Source: Candidatus Fraserbacteria bacterium (lineage in GTDB: Bacteria > Bipolaricaulota > Bipolaricaulia > RBG-16-55-9 > JAJCYT01). From it: a DNA stretch of 64,000 nt. The translations under genes were made by a program, and so were the position numbers. Location: NCBI GenBank assembly GCA_029262795.1, contig JAJCYT010000012.1:1-64000 (forward strand), in the 5' to 3' direction. Shown here one piece after another: positions 15,933 through 22,744 of this stretch. Below the pieces are notes generated by a model. It was not told where the DNA came from, made no database searches, and saw nothing but the letters and a program-made list of their open reading frames with translations. Each line of letters opens with the position of its first letter. The stretch's first letter is position 1.

Positions 15933-17116
15933 GGAGCATCTCCAGTTTCAACAGGAACATCAGTTTCTTCGGGTTTCGGTGTGCCGCACACTTCACAATG
16001 CGGGTCCCGTATCACATCAATGGATGTGGTGACTTGTAAAGGGTGTGAAAAAATTTCGACCAGTTCGCCCCCCACTCCCGGATTGTTGTTGTTGCAAACC
16101 AGCGTGAATGGTGACAAATACCCTAGCAAAGCCGGTGTATATTTTTCTTGCCCTTGATTGAGTAAATCGAGAACCAACTTTACCCCAACAGTGGTCACAA
16201 ACACAATGTCGGTTGAGATGCCAGGTTCGAAATTGGCTTTGGATAAATCTTCCTCTGTGGTGTAGTGACGACGATTGGTCGATTCACGCTGAGTGAGGGC
16301 CGCAAATGCCGAACTCCCAAACAGGCAGTGATAACAGGGTGTCTTTTCAGGGTTGTAATGAAACACTTCACCAGCGCTTGCACGCTCCCAAAATCCAATT
16401 GACACAAACGGAATTTTATAGAGATGGGCAATCTTGTTACCATACAAGTCACCCTCACGATTATCGGCACAGCCAATGATAATGGTGTCCGGTGTACAAA
16501 ATGCATCGAACGTGGTTTTGGAAACGGTTTCTAAAATGTCCTGGTGCGTTTCAACCTTTACGGTTGGATTGATGTGTTGAATCCGTCGCCTGAGAGCGTT
16601 GACCTTAAACTTGCCCACATCCTCCAAGCCGCATTGATGGCGACAGAGATTGTGGTATGCCAGCGTATCATTGTCCACCAACAAAAAAGACCCGACACCA
16701 GAACGCGCCAACTCTAGTGCGACAAAACTGCCCACAGAGCCACAGCCCACGATGATGGCCTTCTTGTCGAGCATATGGGAAGTTTCCAATATCCCAGAAT
16801 TTCTTGAGAAAATATTTTGAATCAACTCGTATGGTTTTTTTTCACAGTCTTGATCGCCCTTTTTAAACAACAGCTCACCATTCTCCCAATGGCCCACAAT
16901 CTGATCGGCACCCACATCGGCCGTGACGTGATCCGTCACGACCACTCCCATTGGGGGATAGTCGCTGTTTTCAAGGCCATAGGCAATAACATTGTGCTCG
17001 TTAGACTCTGAGTGCTGTAATCCATACAAAGTGCCACGAAATTCTTTTTCGCTGTGATCCAGGGCTGCAGGATAGTGGACGACCGGCTGTCTCTCTCGCT
17101 TTTTCAAACGCGCCAT
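15929..17116 (-). CDS. E1-like (ThiF/MoeB/UBA-fold) adenylating enzyme
   Basis: A 395-residue protein whose residues about 115-360 are a ThiF-type adenylation domain. Visible features: nucleotide loop IIVGCGSVGS (GxGxxG at 124-129), the acidic LLVDNDTLAYHNLCRH segment (Asp148/150, Asn156, Arg159), Lys171, IIGCADNREGD, and two CxxC pairs (261/264 and 374/377) forming the usual structural zinc site. These enzymes adenylate the C-terminus of a ubiquitin-like protein. No cysteine lies between 264 and 341, the crossover-loop region where a thioester cysteine is often found, so it may act like MoeB, or use Cys341 or another residue. The N-terminal 110 residues are unassigned. ATG at 17116 overlaps the JAB stop; GGAAAGGAAC lies upstream. 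E2 and JAB genes precede it. Confidence 0.88.
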   Translation of the reverse strand: MARLKKRERQPVVHYPAALDHSEKEFRGTLYGLQHSESNEHNVIAYGLENSDYPPMGVVVTDHVTADVGADQIVGHWENGELLFKKGDQDCEKKPYELIQNIFSRNSGILETSHMLDKKAIIVGCGSVGSFVALELARSGVGSFLLVDNDTLAYHNLCRHQCGLEDVGKFKVNALRRRIQHINPTVKVETHQDILETVSKTTFDAFCTPDTIIIGCADNREGDLYGNKIAHLYKIPFVSIGFWERASAGEVFHYNPEKTPCYHCLFGSSAFAALTQRESTNRRHYTTEEDLSKANFEPGISTDIVFVTTVGVKLVLDLLNQGQEKYTPALLGYLSPFTLVCNNNNPGVGGELVEIFSHPLQVTTSIDVIRDPHCEVCGTPKPEETDVPVETGDAP

Positions 17117-18252
17117 CAACGAGTTCCTTTCCCAAACCGAAGTTTAAACGGGGTCCAGATCATGGAAGTCCCCCACACAAACACATACGTTGCCCCTATC
17201 ATCCAAAGTGCAAAAAATAAAAAACCAGGGAATGAGGTGTCGACACTAAAAAAGCCTCTGACCACAAAAAAAGTGAGCACCAACAAAACCAGTTGCCCCA
17301 ACATCATAAAATAAGTGCGAATGGGGATAGGCGGAGGCGGCGGTGGTGCAGTCGGGCCACCTGTACTCACAGGTCGGAACATGCTGGGATTAAAAGGGGA
17401 CTGCATTGCATTATTTCCCAGTGTTCCGAGTAAAAAAGAATTGATCACATTTCCTTGATAAACGCCATGATAGGTGATGGATTGATCGGTAATGGCAAAT
17501 TTCACCTGGCCCGACTCAAGATAAAACAAACACAGCACATGGCTTGGATGTTGAGCATCTTCTCCAACATAAGCAAGGTGAATTTCAACCGCATGATGAT
17601 CCCGGTTAAGCTCCACTTCATAATCATCAGGTTGTTCCAGACTGGCGACTTCATCAGTAACAATATCAAGCAGGGATTCAGTTGCGGCATCTTCCTGATC
17701 GGCCAATTGATAGTCATCGGGGTTTTTTAAGTCTAAAAATTCAGGTGGAACTAACTCATTGCCCACTTCTATCTGGGCAGGGGCAAGCTTGCGATAATGC
17801 GGTCGGCGGGTGGTGCTTGGCATCACATGGTAGAGCGTGAAGCGAAAGTCCGGATCAAAGTTGACCAGTGCAGAAATGGCACCTCGCGGCTGGAGGCTGG
17901 AAAAGCGCTGATTGGTGCCATCGTCGGTGGAAGAAAAACTGTCAAAGCTGCCTGGGTGGCGATGCCATAAGCCAAGCAGCTGTAATTTATGTTCATAAAG
18001 ACGTGCACGTACATTGGCCAGATGATTGACATATTCTTCATCGTATTCAAAAAAGGAAACACTACGATGGATGTTTTGATACCCTGGGTCAATAGATTCA
18101 ACCACGAACCAAGTGTCACCAATCACATGACCTAAAAAAATACCACCGGTTTCACGGTCAGGAAAATCTTTGCTTTCGGCCACCACACTGAGGTAGGCCT
18201 GATCCGTGAAGCAAACGCGATTACACCCTGCGACAGAAGCTGCCTCTTGCAT
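17116..18252 (-). CDS. JAMM/JAB metallo-isopeptidase with C-terminal membrane hairpin
   Basis: A 378-residue protein. Residues about 12-150 are a JAB/MPN domain with an intact JAMM zinc site: Glu34 (RETGG), His97 and His99 (LWHRHP), then Ser107 and Asp110 at the exact family spacing H-x-H-x7-S-x2-D. JAMM enzymes cut isopeptide or peptide bonds after ubiquitin-like proteins, either removing them from targets or maturing their C-termini. About 215-290 is a second, beta-rich region (YEVELNRDHHAVEIHLAY, VLCLFYLESGQVKFAI) of unknown identity. A proline run (about 306-315) leads to two hydrophobic helices (roughly 320-340 and 347-368), so the catalytic domain is tied to the membrane with both ends probably cytoplasmic. 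The ATG at 18252 has GAGAGGATT upstream. It is the second of the three core genes E2, JAB and E1. Confidence 0.9.
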   Translation of the reverse strand: MQEAASVAGCNRVCFTDQAYLSVVAESKDFPDRETGGIFLGHVIGDTWFVVESIDPGYQNIHRSVSFFEYDEEYVNHLANVRARLYEHKLQLLGLWHRHPGSFDSFSSTDDGTNQRFSSLQPRGAISALVNFDPDFRFTLYHVMPSTTRRPHYRKLAPAQIEVGNELVPPEFLDLKNPDDYQLADQEDAATESLLDIVTDEVASLEQPDDYEVELNRDHHAVEIHLAYVGEDAQHPSHVLCLFYLESGQVKFAITDQSITYHGVYQGNVINSFLLGTLGNNAMQSPFNPSMFRPVSTGGPTAPPPPPPIPIRTYFMMLGQLVLLVLTFFVVRGFFSVDTSFPGFLFFALWMIGATYVFVWGTSMIWTPFKLRFGKGTR

Positions 18253-18269
18253 ATTGAGAATCCTCTCGC

Positions 18270-18962
18270 CTAGATCTGGTGCCCTGCAAACTCTTGTTCG
18301 GAGAGGTCCCCACTACGCCACAACTCAAATGCAGCGATCCACTTGACCGCATGAGCCAAAGCCGATGCAGCAGATGTCACCACGCTGGTGTCCTGAAAGT
18401 GGCGCTTGTCCACGGTGCAGATGTAAAGATAACCCGAAGAGTCAATCAATGTATGAGGAATAGGTTGTCCCAATTGCTCACGAATTTCTTCCAAATCGGG
18501 ATCGATCGAATAGACCTTGATCGATCCTCCAAAGGTGTTGTTGTGCGGATGGTTGTGATCATAAATCACTTGTAAAAACCAATACTCGCCGTCATTGGCC
18601 TGGCTTTCCAATCTGCCTGTCCAGGCAAGTCGACCGTCATCAAGATATTCCATTTGAAATTGGGGAAAAAAACGGTTCATCGCCTTTTTTTCCGCCTCAA
18701 ACAAGCGTTCGTCTTTTTCATACCAGTAAAAGCTGGCAAGCTTTCCTGGTGGGATGGTGATGGTGTCTTCGCGTTTGCCGGCTTTGTCATCCTCTTCATC
18801 AGGAGAACCCTGCATTTCGCCCTCCTGGTTGATTTTGACTTTTTCACCGCGCAACAACATTTTGCGAAGTTCTTCGCGCTTCTTCTGGCGCTGTTTGGCA
18901 GCGGCTTCAGGGTCTTGTTGCGGTGAGGCAAAACGACCTGGCAGGATCTTTAGGAATCTCAT
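18270..18962 (-). CDS. E2-like (UBC-fold) conjugating protein with single cysteine
   Basis: A 230-residue protein. The ATG at 18962 is chosen because AAGGAGGTCCAAG precedes it. Residues 1-70 are highly charged, probably helical or disordered (KQRQKKREELRKMLLRGEK, PDEEDDKAGKRED). From about 75 the sequence follows bacterial E2-like proteins: a helix (FEAEKKAMNRFFPQF), a beta-meander (GRLAWTGRLE, YWFLQVIYD, GGSIKVYSI), then IPHTLIDSSGYLYIC and, after a gap, a long helix ASALAHAVKWIAAFELWRSG. The order P-H, G-x-L-x-x-Cys, then W-x-x-x-F-E-x-W is that of the E2 active-site region and closing helices. Cys182 is the only cysteine in the protein and sits at the expected thioester position. The placement next to JAB and E1 supports the assignment strongly. 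Confidence 0.8.
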   Translation of the reverse strand: MRFLKILPGRFASPQQDPEAAAKQRQKKREELRKMLLRGEKVKINQEGEMQGSPDEEDDKAGKREDTITIPPGKLASFYWYEKDERLFEAEKKAMNRFFPQFQMEYLDDGRLAWTGRLESQANDGEYWFLQVIYDHNHPHNNTFGGSIKVYSIDPDLEEIREQLGQPIPHTLIDSSGYLYICTVDKRHFQDTSVVTSAASALAHAVKWIAAFELWRSGDLSEQEFAGHQI

Positions 18963-18986
18963 CTTGGACCTCCTTCTATTCATGTT

Positions 18987-21038
18987 TTATTGCTTGACCA
19001 TCTGCTCAATGGTTTCAGTTAGCTTTTGTTTTACGCCCATGCCCACTTTTCGTGTCATCCCACAGTCAGGGCAGGTCAGTGTTTTGTCCAGTGGTTCTTC
19101 CCCCTGCACCGCCAAATCCAATTCCTTCTGATCGATTTGCATGGTGGTCCTTCCCAAGCCTTGAGCCTGGCAAGACTGGTTTTGGCACTCGTAAACAGCT
19201 GTAAGCGAGGATGAACCGGCTTTAATCCATTTTTTAAACTGGAACAACGGCATCGCGGCTGGTTTGATCTGCGCCTTTCCTTCAAGCAAATGTTCCATCA
19301 GTGTTTTGGGATCACCACTATAATAATCGCGTTGCGACATGGACAACAAGACTGGCGTTCGTTTTTGTCGTTGTTCGCCAATTTTCAGTACGCCCAGATT
19401 GAGCAAAAACACGCTCATGGTCACGAAAAAGATGTAAAATAAATTTGCAGGCATGTTGCCCAGATTGAACAACACAGGGGTCAAAGCCAACAATAAGGCC
19501 AGCAAAGAATATTTTAAGTGCACTCCGGCTGACATCAAAGGCGCTATCTTGGAGGTAAACCGATCAAACATATTGGTGATTGGGTTGACCTTCACCACAT
19601 CAACACACTGTTCAATCGTTTTTGCATAATCCCCATTTGTGCCAGAAACGGTGAGGGTCACTGTGTATTCTCCAGGTTCATCATAAGTGTGCGTAGGATA
19701 TGCCTGATCGCTGAAAGAACCATCCCCGAAATCCCAACGATAAGTGTGCGCATGACCGGTTGAATGATTGGCAAACTGGACTGGCTTGCCAGGCTGGGCT
19801 TTGCTTCGATCGGTGTCAAAATCGGCCAACAGGGTGGGTTCATAGACCGTCACCTTACGGATTTTCTCAAGATCCTGATCTCCAATTTTAACGTTAAATT
19901 TAACTGAATAGATGCCAGGGGCATCATAATGGTGCATTGGATCTGGCAGATCACTGCGGCGCCCGTCACCAAATTCCCAATGATAGGTTGCGCTCGGATC
20001 TTTTGCGCCGTTGATAAACTGAACCACCAGGGGCGGCTTGTCTCTCGTCAAGGATGCATTGTTAAGCACGGCATAATGCTCAGACGTTTTAGCTTGGGGA
20101 CTGTCCTGATATTCAAAGGTAAAAGGCACCCCCACCATTTCCCAAGAAAAATTGGCTTCTTGTGGTTGCTCAGACGCAGGCTCTGCATCCCCTTCATAAG
20201 GTTCAATGGTGAGGTAGTTTTCTATCATTTTGGCATATTCACCGACGGGTCCACGCACATTTAATTTTACACCATAGGTGCCTGGTTTATGAAAAACATG
20301 GATTGGATCTTCGGTGGTGCTGACCAATCCATCCCCAAAATCCCATTCGAAGCGTTCGATGTTGCCCTGGGAACGATTGATAAATTGCACCACCTGCCCG
20401 GCCATTGCAATTTTGCGATCGCTGTCAAAATCGGCAAACAACATCAATGGCTGTATACGCACTCGCTGGGAGGAAAGAGCCTGCCCTTCTTCTGTATGGA
20501 CAGTCAGTGTTACATCATAAATGCCTGGGCGTTCAAAGAAGTGCAGCGGGTTCTTTTCCTCACTCGCCCCCCCGTCGCCAAAGCCCCATTCGTAGGCATC
20601 AATGTTGCCCGCACACTGTGCTGTAAACTGCACAGCATAAGGAGGGCGCTCACGCACAATTTCACCTTTCTCCATCACCAGTTCAAAGCGACGCTCATTG
20701 CCATCTTCGTCTTTGACGTACTCAAAGATCATAGGCACTTGAGGTCGTATTTGTTGTGTGGTAAAGGCCACTTCAATGGCTTTATTCTGGGCTGGATAAA
20801 GAATGAGGGGCAGCATTTTGTTTTCTATTTTATGAACATATTTTTTGCCGTGAAACGGGCCACCCTGAGGTCGAATTTCTAAATCGTCCCCTGCATACCG
20901 ATCATCCAGGGCAAAAGAAAGTTCACCCTTCGCGTCGGTTTTCTGCCGGTAAACCATTTCGGCACCCACCTTGAAGGTCAATTCCACATCCCCGGCAAGG
21001 GCCCCTTCAAGGTCTTTGGTAATGACTTTTATGTCCAT
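18987..21038 (-). CDS. Four-PKD membrane protein with C-terminal zinc ribbon, first gene of the operon
   Basis: A 683-residue protein without an N-terminal signal peptide. Residues 1-85 look like a small beta-sandwich of the carboxypeptidase-regulatory type (TDAKGELSFALDD). Four PKD domains follow, each with its W-x-FGDG signature: WGFGDG (151), WDFGDG (232), WEFGDG (354) and WDFGDG (435). Two hydrophobic helices (about 508-528 and 532-552) form a hairpin. The C-terminal 130 residues contain a zinc ribbon with Cys618, Cys623, Cys656 and Cys659 (CPDCG). With no signal sequence and a helix pair, PKD domains and zinc ribbon should lie on the same, probably cytoplasmic, side; PKD domains are normally extracellular. 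It stands where the ubiquitin-like gene stands in Bil-type operons. The gene ends 24 bases before the E2 start. Role unknown: scaffold, receptor or modification target. Confidence 0.8.
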   Translation of the reverse strand: MDIKVITKDLEGALAGDVELTFKVGAEMVYRQKTDAKGELSFALDDRYAGDDLEIRPQGGPFHGKKYVHKIENKMLPLILYPAQNKAIEVAFTTQQIRPQVPMIFEYVKDEDGNERRFELVMEKGEIVRERPPYAVQFTAQCAGNIDAYEWGFGDGGASEEKNPLHFFERPGIYDVTLTVHTEEGQALSSQRVRIQPLMLFADFDSDRKIAMAGQVVQFINRSQGNIERFEWDFGDGLVSTTEDPIHVFHKPGTYGVKLNVRGPVGEYAKMIENYLTIEPYEGDAEPASEQPQEANFSWEMVGVPFTFEYQDSPQAKTSEHYAVLNNASLTRDKPPLVVQFINGAKDPSATYHWEFGDGRRSDLPDPMHHYDAPGIYSVKFNVKIGDQDLEKIRKVTVYEPTLLADFDTDRSKAQPGKPVQFANHSTGHAHTYRWDFGDGSFSDQAYPTHTYDEPGEYTVTLTVSGTNGDYAKTIEQCVDVVKVNPITNMFDRFTSKIAPLMSAGVHLKYSLLALLLALTPVLFNLGNMPANLFYIFFVTMSVFLLNLGVLKIGEQRQKRTPVLLSMSQRDYYSGDPKTLMEHLLEGKAQIKPAAMPLFQFKKWIKAGSSSLTAVYECQNQSCQAQGLGRTTMQIDQKELDLAVQGEEPLDKTLTCPDCGMTRKVGMGVKQKLTETIEQMVKQ

Positions 21039-21247
21039 AGGGAATCATCAATAGTTTTTTGCACTTATCATATAATATGTTGAGAATGACGGTTTGTCAT
21101 CTCTCCACACGTTATCTTATCACACCTAGGAATCAAGACTTACAAGCTGTCAGGAGTTAAATGACCCTTTCAAATAGAATAAACGACTCAGGTTTAAAAA
21201 ACTTCCCTGATCCTGACAGGCAAACTGGGCGCAATTTAAATTCTGGT

Positions 21248-22111
21248 CTACGCTTTGCCAGACGACCCAAACTCCTTCATTTTAGCCTGAACAGTTTGCT
21301 GAACCACATTGGCAGCAGGGCCAAGATATTTACGTGGATCGTACAGATCAGGCTTTTCGGCTAATATTTCTTTGACATGTTTTACAAATACCATCTGGTT
21401 TTCAGTATTGACATTGATCTTTGCAATCCCGCAAGAAATGGCCCGTTGAATGTCATCTTCAGGGATGCCACTGCCGCCATGCAGCACCAAGGGCAAATTG
21501 GTGCGTTCACGAATTTCTTGCATCTGAGTAAAACCCAGTTGAGGTTTGCCTTTGTAAGGGCCATGGACTGAACCCAAGGCAGGGGCCATCACATCCAAAC
21601 CTGTTTCTTCGGCCAAGCGCACACACTCGTCTGGAATCGCATAGAATCCGCTGGCTTCATCCACCACCATGTCATCTTCAGTGCCAGCAATGCGTCCCAA
21701 TTCTGCCTCAACAGACACACCTAAAGTGTGAGCAAGGTCAACCACACGTTTGGTTTCGACGATATTTTCTTCGAGTGGATGATGAGAAGCATCGATCATA
21801 ACCGAAGTAAATCCCGCATGGATGGCATGAACGCAAGCTTCAAAGCTGCCGCCGTGATCCAAGTGGATGGCAACAGGGACGGTGATCCCATATTCCTCCA
21901 TCAAGGACTTTACAATCCCAACGGAACACTTGTAGCCACCCATATATTTGGCTGCGCTCTCAGATATGCCGCAAATCAAAGGAGACTGTTCGGCTTCTGC
22001 CGCTTTCAAAATAGCCTGAGACCATTCCAAATTATTCAAATTGTACTGCCCAACGGCATATCCCTCACTGACTGCCGTTTCCAACATCTCTTTCATTGAA
22101 ACCAACGCCAC
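21248..22111 (-). CDS. fba: Class II fructose-bisphosphate aldolase family
   Basis: A 287-residue zinc enzyme that splits fructose 1,6-bisphosphate (or a related ketose bisphosphate such as tagatose bisphosphate) into dihydroxyacetone phosphate and glyceraldehyde 3-phosphate. Family motifs in order: GQYNLNN, the zinc-site [59 protein letters not shown] and the phosphate-binding KINVNTE. Length and motifs fit the FbaA/GatY branch. It starts with GTG at 22111, with GGAGGG six bases upstream. It is transcribed alone, divergent from the lut genes across 60 bases that contain an inverted repeat. Fructose versus tagatose specificity cannot be decided here; glycolysis or gluconeogenesis is the likely role given pgi nearby. 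Confidence 0.9.
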   Translation of the reverse strand: MALVSMKEMLETAVSEGYAVGQYNLNNLEWSQAILKAAEAEQSPLICGISESAAKYMGGYKCSVGIVKSLMEEYGITVPVAIHLDHGGSFEACVHAIHAGFTSVMIDASHHPLEENIVETKRVVDLAHTLGVSVEAELGRIAGTEDDMVVDEASGFYAIPDECVRLAEETGLDVMAPALGSVHGPYKGKPQLGFTQMQEIRERTNLPLVLHGGSGIPEDDIQRAISCGIAKINVNTENQMVFVKHVKEILAEKPDLYDPRKYLGPAANVVQQTVQAKMKEFGSSGKA

Positions 22112-22135
22112 AGGAAACCCTCCCTAATTACGACT

Positions 22136-22160
22136 GTAATAATGCTGCATCTTGTATTAC
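22136..22160. promoter_or_regulatory. Inverted repeat in the fba-lutC divergent promoter region
   Basis: GTAATA (22136-22141) and TATTAC (22155-22160) form an inverted repeat with a 13-base spacer, in the short gap between the divergent aldolase and lutC genes. Spacing of about two helical turns fits a dimeric regulator. TACTAT at 22157-22162 may be the lutC -10 box, eight bases before its ATG. Short repeats in AT-rich DNA do arise by chance. Confidence 0.35.
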
Positions 22161-22171
22161 TATAGGCGCTA

Positions 22172-22744
22172 ATGTCAAGTGAGCAAGTGATAGACGTTTT
22201 CAAACAAAAATATGAGTCTTTGGCTGGACACGTGCATTTTGCCGAGTCTGGCCCACAAGTGATTTCTGCTATTAAAGACATTATTGACAATGTCCCTGTA
22301 AATCGAATTGCTTGCGCTGGTCTTCAAGAGGATTTACAAACGTCCATAGAGCAAAAACTAGGACCAAGCATTGAGTTCATCAAGGCCCCCTTTAATCGAA
22401 GCGATTTGCCTCACCTGATTGACACGGCAGAAATCGGCATCAGTTATGCAGATTTTGCCATCGCCGAGGCTGGGGCGTTGGTGGAATTTTCTACCAATGA
22501 TGAAGTGAGACTCGTTTCAACGCTTCCACGAACCCATATCTGCATTGTTCAGTCTGATCAAATCCTGATGACATTGGAAGAAGCCGCACCCAGGCTACGA
22601 CAGGCGTTTACTGAAAATGAACAGGGATGTGTGGCAACCTTTATTTCTGGCCCCAGTCGCACGGGCGATATCGAAATGATTCTCACGCTCGGGGTGCATG
22701 GCCCTGAAGTGTCTCATGTGATTGTGTTGGAGGAGGCGTCTTAA
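22172..22744 (+). CDS. lutC: LutC/LUD-domain lactate utilisation protein
   Basis: A 190-residue protein of the LUD family (LutC/YkgG). Landmarks: FAESGPQVISAIKDI, AGLQEDLQ, SYADFAIAEAGALVEFS, VRLVSTLPRTHICIV and SGPSRTGDIEMILTLGVHGP, the last being diagnostic. LutC acts with LutA and LutB in oxidation of L-lactate to pyruvate. The next gene, a LutB-LutA fusion, begins right after its stop codon with no gap, so the pair forms the complete set. The ATG at 22172 has no strong ribosome site; a TACTAT box eight bases upstream raises the possibility of a very short leader. Substrate could also be glycolate or another 2-hydroxy acid. Confidence 0.9.
   Translation: MSSEQVIDVFKQKYESLAGHVHFAESGPQVISAIKDIIDNVPVNRIACAGLQEDLQTSIEQKLGPSIEFIKAPFNRSDLPHLIDTAEIGISYADFAIAEAGALVEFSTNDEVRLVSTLPRTHICIVQSDQILMTLEEAAPRLRQAFTENEQGCVATFISGPSRTGDIEMILTLGVHGPEVSHVIVLEEAS

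Noticed and set aside
18987-19250. C-terminal zinc ribbon of the PKD protein as a ubiquitin-like modifier or RING E3
   Set aside because: Four cysteines in two pairs fit a plain zinc ribbon; RING needs eight ligands, and there is no beta-grasp pattern.
20289-20882. 197-residue plus-strand open frame inside the PKD gene
   Set aside because: It is antisense to the repeated PKD segments; the minus-strand frame has domains, operon context and conserved motifs, and this frame has none.
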